Under the pieces are notes generated by a model that worked only from the letters and a program-made list of their open reading frames with translations, ran no database searches and was not told the DNA's origin. From contig OY540812.1 in NCBI GenBank assembly GCA_961205875.1, forward strand, positions 32,063,098 through 32,127,097: a DNA stretch of 64,000 nucleotides. The letters run 5' to 3'. This DNA comes from Sialis fuliginosa (taxonomy: Eukaryota > Arthropoda > Insecta > Megaloptera > Sialidae). The number at the start of each line of letters is the position of its first letter. Within the stretch, counting starts at the first letter, position 1. The position numbers and the translations under genes were made by a program. Positions 22,294 through 32,291 of the stretch are shown piece by piece.

Positions 22294-23090
22294 AGTTGGT
22301 TGATTACTTTCTAGAATACAAAAAAAAAATAAAAAGTACTGTTTGAAAATGTAAAAATTTTAACCTGGTTTTGAAATCATTTTTCATTTATTCAAATAAT
22401 AATATTTTAATTTTGACGAGATTGCACATTTTTAGAGTGATACTGGTAATAATATAAATACTTTTGTGAAAAGGGTTATTTGACAGTTTTGGTAATTATT
22501 TTCAATCAGTCCAGCGTGTGTGGTATATTCGCATGTTATCGATATTGCAGTATTTGATCGTTTGGGCATATTGTAATACATTTTATACACCCATTGGTTT
22601 TGTTTTAGTATACTTTATTGAATTTACAAAAAAAAATATAGTCCAATAAAATTGGAAAATTATTTATTACATTTGCTACAAATAGAAATAATATTCGCGT
22701 CGATTATTTTAGACACAATCGATGGTAATATAAAATATTTAAAATGCATGTCTGTAAACTCACTAGAAATACACAAAAAATGATATGCGGTTATGCTTAA
22801 ATCATCGATGCGGCGAAAACCGTGTAAAATAGAGCAAATATGAAGAAGAACAATTTTACAGGTAATAAAATTTCCTATAAGAAAGGTATTTCCGCTATAA
22901 TAGTTCAAGAGTGCGATTTGTTCAAAATTACAAAACTAAAATGTTGCTTTTTGAAAATATATGCCTCGGTCATCTGCAAAATGTAATATCGGTATTCAAC
23001 AATTCATAAAAATTTCCAAAAAAAATCACGGTTTAACTTGACACTATTGGGAAGCTACTCACAAGTCCAAAACTACTTTTTACTTTAATG
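22294..23090. other. AT-rich non-coding stretch
   Basis: An 82-codon minus-strand frame (22660-22908) has no recognisable domain and ordinary AT-rich composition. I do not support it as a gene. Confidence 0.3.
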
Positions 23091-23209
23091 GTCGATCTAG
23101 ACTATCGTGCCGGTCTCGGTCCAGTCACGCTCCAATACAGTATTATTATAATGAATATTTGACTGGAGCGAGATTGGACCGAAACCGGCACGATAGTCTA
23201 TATCGAACC
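23091..23209. mobile_element. ~119-bp palindromic MITE
   Basis: The left arm (23091-23135, with 'GACTATCGTGCCGGTCTCGG') pairs with the right arm (23161-23209, with 'CCGAAACCGGCACGATAGTC') over about 45 bp with a few mismatches and a ~25-base AT loop. It is GC-rich relative to its surroundings. Transcription would give a stable hairpin. Confidence 0.75.
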
Positions 23210-23353
23210 TAATTGTAACTATAGGGGTTTAACTAAAAGCTAATTTATTTTATTTTATATTTTATGTTAATTTTTCATATAATAAATATCTGATATTTAT
23301 TAAAGATAATTTTTAAAATAACGAATTTGGTCAAATTAAAATAATATTAATAG

Positions 23354-23777
23354 AAAGATTACTGGCATCAGTTTTGAACGCTGTGCTTTTTTTTGTAATT
23401 CTCATGTAACTAATAAAACAATTACCTCTTTATTAATTAAATCTATTGAATTACCAAGTCCGCAAATATAGTTTTTTTTTTAATAAAAACTTGAATTTTG
23501 TTAATGTTTTTTCTCCAGTAAAACTTGCTAATGATTACAAAGTGACAAGTTCTACGACACAAAAATTATAAAATAAAGAATCGTATTTGAAATAATGAAA
23601 AGCAGATGCTATGAATAATAATTAATATAAAGATTACCCTAATAATTAGTTTAAATGTCCACCATTTTGACACTCATTTACCAATTGTCGAATTAAGAAA
23701 TATTTATAATTTAGTACATTTAATTAAACAAGTGTCCAACACTGGGGTATTGTTCAAGACTAGTGCCAGCACCTTAT
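23354..23777. mobile_element. TAAGGTACTGGCACCAGTCT family, copy E
   Basis: The left end is degraded ('ATTACTGGCATCAGTTTTGA') and the right end is 'CAAGACTAGTGCCAGCACCT'. Interior landmarks as in copy D, with deletions. Non-coding. Confidence 0.65.
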
Positions 23778-25021
23778 TGCATCAATTTCAAGTGTATCGT
23801 TTGTCTCCCTCTGTGGTGTCCATAACATGGATAAATCAATTTTTTATTATTCAATATTGATATTTACAAAAATGTCTATTTTAATAACTTTTTATTTAAA
23901 TCCGCCCCTGTTGTATATATGTGTATATTAAGAATACGTTCTTCTAAAAATAATATTCTATATTAACATCTATCGATGACAGAAACACCGACACACAAGT
24001 AAGTTGACATATGAATGATATTACATAAAACAATTTAGATTCCTGTTAGATATCTTATCTAAAAATTTACAACTTGCCAAACTAACGGACTGCAAACAAA
24101 ATATATGACGATATGAGTACAACATATGGCAGACTTAAAAACCAGTATCTATCTACATAGAGTACATATGTAACATATAAAGGATAGGTGTCATACATGT
24201 TGACAAATTAAGTGCTAAAATTATATAAAAAATGATTATAATTTAAAAACAATGTTTTTGTCTACGCGACCTAAGTAAAATTGCACTGGATTTTGTAGCT
24301 GTCATAAACGCGCCCGCACGGGGTATGTACGCTTTTGGATGCCTATAACGGGCACGAACACAAGATTATACTAACTGCTTGTTGTGGGTGGGTAAAAGCA
24401 ACGGACTCCGTGCAGACGTGTGTATAATATCAACGAAATTCAGTGTTTTTTTTTTAATTAATGAGAACCCCTTTAATTTAAACTATTTAAGTGCTCACCG
24501 TTTAATTTTAATCGATTTTTACATGGTTAAACAATGATCGCACAACTTCCCGTATCTTTCAGATCGTTAAATGGGCTTAATTAATCATTTTGGCTTTGAA
24601 ATGATTCAAGTATATAAAACACAAATTTTAAGTAGATATATATTTATCTATTTTATCAAGCGAGTCAACATTTTTTTAGCCTTATTTTGCTCTATAGGAC
24701 CTTATTAACACTATAAATTTGCAATCCTCTTTAACCTGTCTTCAAAAAAAGAGAGAGAAAAACTAATAAAAAACAATCTTTTCACGAAAAGAATGCCTTC
24801 ATAATTTTCAATAAAAAAATAGTTCCGTACTCCTCTGTTGAAGATAATTCATAAATTCTGATAAAATAGTCTATTTTCTACCAGAATCTATGGGTTATTT
24901 TTAACAGGGCTTATGAGATGTGTCTTAATCTAACTTCATTTATTTTCTTTCGGTATCTTTATCTATATTTTCAACTAGGTCATTAAAATTTTTAAATTGG
25001 ATACAAAAATGTATAAGTTTG
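23778..25021. other. Non-coding stretch
   Basis: Bases 24290-24430 are GC-richer ('AACGCGCCCGCACGGGGTAT'). No ORF, tRNA or element ends recognised. Confidence 0.35.
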
Positions 25022-25517
25022 ACGACATAGTACTCTGAAACTATACATCACACAAACTTCTGGTTGGTTTTAAAATGTCCATCATATTATCTAGTTTTAT
25101 GTATACAAATTTCAAATAATTAATTAATTAATAAATGTTTTTAACTGTTGTGCTAAAAACGATTTTCACATTTCCCTTTATGTAAATGTTATGGGTATAA
25201 AATGCGTCAATTTGTTCATTAGAGCATTTTTAAAGAGCCCTGAAGATGTTCACTTGAAACGTTGGTCGAAAGATTTATTTTAAGGTCACCGCGGAAACCT
25301 GAACTTTATATAATAAGTAATGTAACAAAAATAATAAAACAAAATAAATTAAAAATATTTTTCTTGTTACGTTACTTAAAGGGCTGTAACTATTGAAAAA
25401 TTAAACAAAATGATTTGTAATTTTAATACGTTAAACTAGACTAAAAAACGGACATTTTATGACTTATCTGAAGTTTGTATGATTTAAAATTCCAAAGTTC
25501 TATGTCATTAAACTTTT
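25022..25517. mobile_element. Inverted-repeat element with ~130-bp arms and a hammerhead-like centre
   Basis: The left arm (25022-25150, 'CACACAAACTTCTGGTTGG', 'TTATCTAGTTTTATGTAT') is the inverted counterpart of the right arm (25378-25517, 'GGGCTGTAACTATTGAAAAA', 'GAAGTTTGTATGATTTAAAA'). The same arms occur near 55.0-55.45 kb and singly at 14870-15000. The centre contains 'CCTGAAGATGTTCACTTGAA', then 'ACGTTGGTCGAAAG' at 25228-25268. That resembles the CUGANGA...GAAAC..GUC order of Penelope-type hammerheads but lacks a good stem II. Non-coding. Confidence 0.6.
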
Positions 25518-26044
25518 ACATATTTTTAATTCGTTCAACCCAGTAGTAGGGTAATGGTACCTATTTCATATGTATGTATGTGAGTAGTACATTTTTTGTT
25601 GAAATCGACTAGGGATATTCTCGAATCGCTGCTTTCATTGTCTTCAATCGAACGTGATCGAAATAACAATTTGATCCATTTTGTATAAATTACACTGTCT
25701 GCACATCTAGTCTCAAGTGGATCCCCTCGAAAGCATAATATCACAAGCAAATGCCTGTTTGTAGATCGGACAAATAGATCATTCCACATTTTTATTTGTT
25801 TTTTGAATTATTGAAGAATACGTGCGAAAATAAAAATAATTTATAACCTGACAAAATTTGTATTGAGTTTAAAATCTTTAAAAAATACAACGTTTACTAG
25901 ATTTTTTATGATGAACTGATTTTTATGTATAGTAATACCTCGTTTATCGCTGGGGTTACGTTCCAGAGAAATATTGAGAACAGTGAATTAAATAAACTTA
26001 AACAATTGCTATTTTGTTGCAAAGAGAAAAAAATTTTGAAAGAA
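25518..26044. other. Non-coding stretch
   Basis: An 84-codon minus-strand frame (25535-25789) has no recognised motif. No other structure. Confidence 0.3.
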
Positions 26045-26300
26045 ACACTTTTCATTTCGTGTATGTCTGTCTGTCAGTCTCACTGTGACTCCAGGTCTTG
26101 TTACTAATAAATGGGCCCATATAAAATTCATAAAAATTTTACAAATTATCTCAAATGTAGGTATGTATGTATCTTTCGGAAAAAATAAACACTTTTCATT
26201 CCGTGTATGTCTGTCTGTCAGTCTCGCTGTCCCGTGACTCTAGTCTAGATAGATGGGCCTATATACAAATCATTAATTAATTTCAAATTATCTCAAATAC
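26045..26300. repeat. Two-copy tandem repeat (~143 bp)
   Basis: 'AACACTTTTCATTTCGTGTA' with a following CTGTCTGTCAGTCTC recurs at 26045 and 26188. Each is followed by 'ATGGGCC(C/T)ATATA' and 'AATTATCTCAAAT'. The unit resembles the reverse complement of the 1-475 / 40711-41160 repeat. A 60-codon frame here is not a gene. Confidence 0.6.
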
Positions 26301-26763
26301 GGCTCATGTAACACGAAAATTATATGGAATCTTTTTTGTAGAGCATTAAATTTTCTATAAAAAGGGTCATTATAACTTTCGTAGTAAAATGTTCTTTTAC
26401 AAAGAAATTACATAATTTAGCACGAGTAAGAATGTTTTTAGATAATAAAACAACTGTAATTTATAAACAAAATAAAATATTTTACATATATGCAATACGT
26501 GCGTCAATATTAGATTCAAATATGTATACGCTTTGTAATAATACATAATTTATTACTAATATATTGCGATTCTTAACGATAAAATCTATGTATGTTAACA
26601 TTGATTAATGTTCCATAACAGAATTAAAAATGATAAACAATGGTGCCAAATTAATTGTCGTAATTTTATCAATTTAGATCCGTCGGGTGGGTTATACCAG
26701 TATTTCTTAAACAATGTGCCATGTAGTTAAAATAAATATGTGTAATAAAATGGATGATTATGT
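26301..26763. other. AT-rich non-coding stretch
   Basis: The first ~120 bases continue the reverse-complement similarity to the 1-475 repeat ('TAGAGCATTAAATTTTCTAT'). Otherwise nothing is recognised. Confidence 0.35.
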
Positions 26764-27696
26764 GTCTCGATCATAGACATAGAGAATGGACAGTGCATTC
26801 TGTATTGACACAATCTGTTCAAAAAGTGAGAGAGAGAGAGATGCAATGTAGTTTGGAATATATCTGTCTCTTTTTCTAAGAATCTAATTGGTAGCTTACT
26901 ACAGTTCAGGGTAGTATTTCTGTCCGATATATTTTTGTATATCTATCTTGTGATTTTAGTGCAATAAGTTTTTTTTTAGAAAAGTAAATTATATAAACAA
27001 TAAACATAAAATAATAAAATAATAAAAAAATAACATTTTTGCTACACAAAAAAGGAAGAACAAGATATTAAAATTGGGTCAAAAAATTCGAAACTTATAT
27101 TATTTAGAAATCAATAATTGTTTTTTTTAAATAAAATTTTTTTATAACGTTAATTATTTTTTGTTTTTTAACCTCTTTATATACAGGGTGAGTCATATCA
27201 GGTGGAACAAACTTGAACCGTGGATTGAGAAAAATATTTTAAGCAAAAAAGTTTATATGAACATGTGTCCGGAAATTCTTCGTGAGGGAACTACAGACCT
27301 TCGAAGATTTAACCCAAAATTAGTTTTTATTTAATTTCTAGAGAACCCATTATGCTACAGTTATGAAATTTGATACAGGCTTTGATATGAATAAATGTTA
27401 TCGATTTCCAGTATCAAATAATAATAATTTAGACCAGGGGTGTATGGAGCCCGTGGACCCACCGATTTTTATCAAGTATTTTTTTGTTCATGAATTTTTT
27501 CCTGAGTTGGGTTCTTGTAGAAGATTACATGATACAAAATACACAAAAATATACATTGTTTATTTATCATACGATCAACCGTTTTCGAAAAATATCGAAA
27601 AAAGAAAATACTGTAGAATTTTACTTTATACGGATGCTTCAAATTACATAAAATAAGTTTATATTCTTGTTCTATAATTAAAAATAAGATAAAAAG

Positions 27697-27978
27697 TTAA
27701 TATAAATATACCTCCTAATACTTATCATCATAGAGTTATAGCCAGTTGTATTACTGTTACACGTATTTTGCTAACCTGATTAAAAAACGAAACTATAAAT
27801 GGCTGTTTGTTGTTAAAAATGCAGTTTTGGGGGTATATTTATATTAACTTTTCATCTTATTTTTAATTATAGAACAAGAATATAAATTTATTTTGTGTAA
27901 TTTGAAGCATCCGTATTAAGTAAAATTCTGCAGTACTTTCTTTTTTTCGATATTTTTCGAAAACGGTTGTTCGTATGA

Positions 27979-27983
<5 letters not shown>
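27697..27983. repeat. 287-bp direct duplication flanking the retrotransposon, 3' side
   Basis: This 287-bp sequence starts TTAATATAAATATACCTCCT and ends TTCGTATGACAAAT. It recurs at 32005-32291 with no difference that I could see. It abuts the poly(A) end of the Jockey-like element. The relative at 46476-47640 has this region only once, so it behaves as an unusually long target-site duplication. Confidence 0.85.
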
Positions 27984-28013
<30 letters not shown>

Positions 28014-28015
<2 letters not shown>

Positions 28016-28037
28016 AAAGTACTTTTCAGTACTTTAT
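28014..28037 (-). promoter_or_regulatory. 3'-terminal hairpin of the Jockey-like element
   Basis: Nine-base arms (28014-28022 and 28029-28037, ATAAAGTAC / GTACTTTAT) around a 6-base loop lie directly next to the poly(A) tail. In non-LTR elements such 3'-terminal structures can be recognised by the element's own reverse transcriptase, which is an inference here. An AATAAA signal on the minus strand is at 28079-28074. Confidence 0.55.
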
Positions 28038-28233
28038 ATCATTGCGATCTAGTCACATAGACTAATAAACAATTTTATTCTATCCTAAATTAATAAAAGT
28101 AACTTAATTCTAAGAGTTCACTCATTAGTGTCTCTCAGTTTCTCTTGTTGACGTGAACACATTTTTCTTGTGCACTAAGTCTGCATTTAACACTAACACA
28201 TACATTAGCACTTACTCTGCTTTTCACTAACGA

Positions 28234-30894
28234 TTAAACTAACTCAAATGGTTTTTTCCTTTTGAGTCTGCGCACTATGCCTGTGTTGTCCAGGAGTTGG
28301 GTGGCCTCAACGTTCTCATGATGTCGAAGTCTTTCTTCATGTTTTTGTGCAAATCTCTGGATTTCGCTAGCTACAGCTTCCACTCCTAGGTCCTTATGGA
28401 GGTCGTTGTTTCTTATGTACCAAGGTGCGTCGACAATATTCCTTAGTACTTTATTCTGAAATCGTTGTATTATATTTATATTACTTTCTTTGGTACAACC
28501 CCAAAGTTGTATACCGTATGTCCAAACAGGTTTAAGTGTTTGTTTGTACAATAGAAGCTTGTTATATATTGACAATGAGGAGCCTCTTCCTATCAGCCAA
28601 TACATTTTTCTATATCTAAGTTCTAACTCTTCTCTTTTCTTTTTGACGTGAGTTTTCCATCGAAGCTTGGTGTCTAACGTCATGCCAAGGTATTTGGCTG
28701 TATTTGAATACGGTACTATCTGATTGTTGAGAGTAACCGGGATATATTCAACGCGTCTGTTGGTAAAGTTAATATGAATCGATTTAGATTCATTTAGCTT
28801 GATTCGCCATCTTTTAGTCCAGTTTTGTATTTTGATGATAGCTGATTGTAGTTTCTCTGTAGATTCCTCATTACTGTTGCCTACTGCTAATATTGCAGTG
28901 TCATCAGCAAAAGTTGCTACTGTGTTATTTTCTAAGTCTGGGAGGTCACTGGTATATAGTAGGTACAGGACAGGTCCTAACACACTTCCTTGAGGTACTC
29001 CTGCTTTAATTTCTATTAGTTCAGAATACGCGTCTTCTTGCTTAATTCTAAAGAATCTCTCAGATAGATACGATTCCAGAATATCGGTGTATTGTTTCGG
29101 GAGCATAGTTTTTAGTTTGTAGTTTAATCCCTCATGCCAAACTTTATCAAACGCTTGCGCCACGTCCAAGAAGATCGTAGAACAAACTTTTTTTTCTTCT
29201 AATGTTTTTTCAATCGTATTTATTATTCTGTGCACCTGATCAATCGTAGAGTGCTTGGACCGGAAACCAAACTGGTGGTTAGGGATCAGAGATTTCCTCT
29301 CAATAATCAGTTTTAATCTTTTTAGTAATAATTTTTCAAAAAGTTTTGATAAAACAGGCAGTAACGAGATTGGCCTATAAGATGTAACTTCGTGCGGTGG
29401 TTTTCCTGGCTTTGGTATCATAATAACCTCCGCCACTTTCCATAGTTTGGGTACGTATTTAAGTTTAAATGCAGAATTGATAATGTTCGTGACTTTAACA
29501 ATTGCTTTTTTTGGAAGATGTTGTAGGACTTTTCCGGTTATTAGATCAAAACCCGGGGCTTTTTTAGGGTTTATGTTGTTCATAATCTCATCCTTGACCT
29601 CAGTTGGTGTAACAAATTTGATCTCTTCGTTTTCTTGGATGATTTCTTCTATTGTTATTTCCTGTTCCTGTCTTCCGTGTGGTTGAAATATGTTTTCAAG
29701 ATGTTCGGCAAATCTTTGAGCTTTTTGTTCATTATTTCGGGCCCACTTATCGTCAGTTTTCCTGATTGGTGGAATCTGCATAATAGGCCTTTTTATTTTT
29801 TTGGTAGCCTTCCAGAGAGAATAGTCAGTACGGTTATCATTGGTTAATTCACTTAGGTACATACTGATTGTATCGTTTTTTAGTTCATTAATTTCTCTTC
29901 TCAGTTGTTGGGTGAGATTGTTCAGTTCTGTTTTGTCTTGTGGAGCTCTTGTCTGATGCCATTTCCTTCTTGCTTTTCTTTTCTCAGCTATTAGGTTTCT
30001 TATCTCCGTTGGGTAGTTATTTCCTTTAATTCTTCTCTTAATTTCGGGAGTATTCTCCCATGCTGATTGCTGTATATCAATTAAGAATTTTTCTACTTCT
30101 CTATCTAACTCTTCCTTGTTTCTTAATGGTACCATCAAGTTAATTTTTTCTTCCAGAGATTGTTCGAATTTTTCCCAGTTTGTTCTTCTATTAACGAGCA
30201 CTGGGTTGTTTTCTTTCTGGATAATATTCTCACTTAATGTCAATAATATTGGAGAATGATCAGAATTTAGGTCTTGACTTTCCTCTATTTTCAGGTAATT
30301 GGTGGATATATTATTGATTATGTAGAAATCAATTAAGTCTGGAATTTTTTTAGGGTCAGTCGGCCAATAAGTTGGTTTTCCAGTTGTCAGAGCTTCGCAT
30401 CCACTCTCTTGTATTGCGTTTAGTAGTTCTTTGCCTTTAGTTGTTGTAAGCCTAGATCCCCAGTGGGTGTTCTTAGCGTTAAAATCACCGCCCACTATAA
30501 ATCTTTTTCCTAATTTCCCTAGAAATTCTAGGTATTTTTCTTTTTTCACTGAGTGTTTAGGGGGACAATATATTCCCGCTACAACAATTGAATAATTCCT
30601 AGTCTTTATACTTACAGCCGTACTCTGTATTTCTTCTGTTTCATATTTTGATTCTTCATGGTGTTTTATATTCTCCTTGATTATGACAGCGCTTCCTCCC
30701 TTAGCAGAGTTTTCAGGGTGGATTGTATGGTATACTTTATAGCCTTTGAATTTAATGAATGATTGTTTAGTGAAGTGTGTTTCTGATATGAGACACACGT
30801 CCACTTTTTCTATATCAAGGACTGCCTGCAGTTCTTGTTGGTGCTGCAAGAGTCCATTAGCATTCCATGCCATAATTCTAAGCGTATTATACAT
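28234..30894 (-). CDS. ORF2: endonuclease-reverse transcriptase of Jockey-like element
   Basis: The 886-residue protein nicks target DNA and copies the element RNA by target-primed reverse transcription. Residues ~5-220 are an APE-type endonuclease. Motifs are MAWNANGL near the start, ISETHF (~36), GGSAVIIK, GIYCPP, GGDFNAKNTHWGS (~138) and LNSDHSPI (~210). Residues ~450-720 are the reverse transcriptase: IPKPGKPP, SYRPISLLP, FGFRSKHST, FLDVAQAFDKVWH, GVPQGSVLGP, and the catalytic FADD at 662-665. The C-terminal ~160 residues include WTYGIQLWGC and a leucine/arginine-rich tail. No RNase H domain was seen, normal for this group. No stops or frameshifts. The ATG lies two bases after the ORF1 stop (TAA-AA-ATG), so termination-reinitiation could couple translation. 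Confidence 0.95.
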   Translation of the reverse strand: MYNTLRIMAWNANGLLQHQQELQAVLDIEKVDVCLISETHFTKQSFIKFKGYKVYHTIHPENSAKGGSAVIIKENIKHHEESKYETEEIQSTAVSIKTRNYSIVVAGIYCPPKHSVKKEKYLEFLGKLGKRFIVGGDFNAKNTHWGSRLTTTKGKELLNAIQESGCEALTTGKPTYWPTDPKKIPDLIDFYIINNISTNYLKIEESQDLNSDHSPILLTLSENIIQKENNPVLVNRRTNWEKFEQSLEEKINLMVPLRNKEELDREVEKFLIDIQQSAWENTPEIKRRIKGNNYPTEIRNLIAEKRKARRKWHQTRAPQDKTELNNLTQQLRREINELKNDTISMYLSELTNDNRTDYSLWKATKKIKRPIMQIPPIRKTDDKWARNNEQKAQRFAEHLENIFQPHGRQEQEITIEEIIQENEEIKFVTPTEVKDEIMNNINPKKAPGFDLITGKVLQHLPKKAIVKVTNIINSAFKLKYVPKLWKVAEVIMIPKPGKPPHEVTSYRPISLLPVLSKLFEKLLLKRLKLIIERKSLIPNHQFGFRSKHSTIDQVHRIINTIEKTLEEKKVCSTIFLDVAQAFDKVWHEGLNYKLKTMLPKQYTDILESYLSERFFRIKQEDAYSELIEIKAGVPQGSVLGPVLYLLYTSDLPDLENNTVATFADDTAILAVGNSNEESTEKLQSAIIKIQNWTKRWRIKLNESKSIHINFTNRRVEYIPVTLNNQIVPYSNTAKYLGMTLDTKLRWKTHVKKKREELELRYRKMYWLIGRGSSLSIYNKLLLYKQTLKPVWTYGIQLWGCTKESNINIIQRFQNKVLRNIVDAPWYIRNNDLHKDLGVEAVASEIQRFAQKHEERLRHHENVEATQLLDNTGIVRRLKRKKPFELV

Positions 30895-30896
30895 TT

Positions 30897-31985
30897 TTAT
30901 TTCGTTTTAGGTATAGCTCCTTTAGTGCTGTGTTCTAATTTTTTTATTCGCTCATCAAATGTAGTAATGAGTGCTTCTTGCTTATTAAGTTTTGCTAATA
31001 TCAGCTGCAGTGTCTGTTTAATATCATCATCTTGATGTTTATTATCTTGAATTTTAGAGTTGGTTAATGCTTTCGCATAAGTCTTTTTCTCATTTGTCTT
31101 TTGAGGGATACCAATATTTTGATCTTTCATTTCTTTAGTGTTATTTTGTTGTTCTGTGTTCGTTTCTTGACGTCGAGAAAATTTTGGATTTTTCGTATTC
31201 ATATTTTTATTTTTTATTTTTTGCAACTCTATGGCCACGCTACATCCTCGGTAGTTAGCCGGATGTTCTCCTCCGCAATGGACGCATTTCGGTTTTATGT
31301 TGTCAGGTTTTTTACAATCTCTGGTATGATGCTTTCCTACACATTTAACACATCTTGGGTCTTTGTTGCAGTATTTCTGAGTGTGTCCATATGCTTGGCA
31401 TTGTTTACATTGTGGTACTAGCTTGGTTTTTCTGAGCGGTTGGATTTCCACTTTACAACTCAATATGCTTGTGATTTCATATATCTTACTTATACTTTCC
31501 TCAGAACTGAATGTCAAAATGAACATATCGAGAGGTTCTTTGCTTCTCCATTTTAACTTATTTACAGCATCGACTGCTTTATAACCTTTTGTTCTTAAGT
31601 CGTTAACAATTTTATCAGGACTGCACGAGTGGTGCAAATTTTTAGCCATAACTCTAATTGGTCTGGTCTGTTTATTTTCAAACGAGTGCCAGATATATTT
31701 CCCTTTTTTTAACATATCTGTTACTGTTCTATATGTATCTCCATCGACTACATTTAATTTAATAATATTTCCGTTCAACAGTTTTGTGCTGTATTTATCT
31801 GTTGACAGAATTTCATCTATTTTATCATAAAATGCATTATAGTTTTTAATGTCATCCACTATTATCGGTGGAGGGGCTGGAACTTTTTTTGGCTTTGGTT
31901 GTGATTGATTTAAGTTAGAGTAAGAGTTAGAATTAAAGTTAGGAACTGCCCGTTGATATTGGGGTGGAGTAAGTGATGTATCCAT
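30897..31985 (-). CDS. ORF1: Gag-like RNA-binding protein of Jockey-like element
   Basis: The 362-residue protein packages the element RNA. I start at the ATG of 31985 (MDTSLTPPQYQ). The open frame continues 18 codons upstream, but that extension crosses into the 287-bp duplication and so is not part of the element. The N-terminus is Asn/Ser/Pro-rich. The middle (about residues 60-190) is an RRM-like Gag region (for example RPIRVMAKNLHHSCSPDKI). Three zinc knuckles start at residue 193: CKQCQAYGHTQKYC, CVKCVGKHHTRDC and CVHCGGEHPANYRGC. The C-terminus is rich in Lys, Asn and Gln and ends with a short coiled-coil-like LAKLNKQEALITTFDERIK. Intact. Confidence 0.92.
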   Translation of the reverse strand: MDTSLTPPQYQRAVPNFNSNSYSNLNQSQPKPKKVPAPPPIIVDDIKNYNAFYDKIDEILSTDKYSTKLLNGNIIKLNVVDGDTYRTVTDMLKKGKYIWHSFENKQTRPIRVMAKNLHHSCSPDKIVNDLRTKGYKAVDAVNKLKWRSKEPLDMFILTFSSEESISKIYEITSILSCKVEIQPLRKTKLVPQCKQCQAYGHTQKYCNKDPRCVKCVGKHHTRDCKKPDNIKPKCVHCGGEHPANYRGCSVAIELQKIKNKNMNTKNPKFSRRQETNTEQQNNTKEMKDQNIGIPQKTNEKKTYAKALTNSKIQDNKHQDDDIKQTLQLILAKLNKQEALITTFDERIKKLEHSTKGAIPKTK

Positions 31986-32004
31986 TTTCCTTTTTTTATT
32001 TTTA

Positions 32005-32291
32005 TTAATATAAATATACCTCCTAATACTTATCATCATAGAGTTATAGCCAGTTGTATTACTGTTACACGTATTTTGCTAACCTGATTAAAAAACGAAA
32101 CTATAAATGGCTGTTTGTTGTTAAAAATGCAGTTTTGGGGGTATATTTATATTAACTTTTCATCTTATTTTTAATTATAGAACAAGAATATAAATTTATT
32201 TTGTGTAATTTGAAGCATCCGTATTAAGTAAAATTCTGCAGTACTTTCTTTTTTTCGATATTTTTCGAAAACGGTTGTTCGTATGACAAAT
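32005..32291. repeat. 287-bp direct duplication flanking the retrotransposon, 5' side
   Basis: This is the second copy of the 27697-27983 sequence, abutting the 5' end of the Jockey-like element. After base 32291 the fold-back arm continues normally ('GAACAAAGTATATTTCTG'). Confidence 0.85.

Larger units (their letters stand above)
27984..32004 (-). mobile_element. Complete Jockey-clade-like non-LTR retrotransposon (~4.0 kb)
   Basis: On the minus strand the order is a 19-nt A-rich leader, ORF1 (31985-30897), ORF2 (30894-28234), a ~220-nt 3' UTR, and a poly(A) tail seen as 29 T on the plus strand (27983-28011). Both ORFs are uninterrupted and the flanking duplications look identical, indicating a recent insertion. 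The 5' UTR is so short that the copy is either truncated just upstream of ORF1 or belongs to a family with a minimal leader. Two ORFs, an N-terminal apurinic endonuclease and zinc knuckles in ORF1 fit the Jockey group (family knowledge). Confidence 0.85.

Noticed and set aside
27363..27656. 97-codon plus-strand ORF and its mirror at 32224-32490 (88 codons) as a possible conserved small protein
   Set aside because: They are the same sequence in the two arms of a fold-back element. The independent copy at 46.68 kb has a TAA in the equivalent frame, so there is no sign of coding constraint.
28799..31584. Plus-strand ORFs of 64-106 codons opposite the Jockey-like element
   Set aside because: They are antisense shadows of the intact ORF1 and ORF2; no independent motif.
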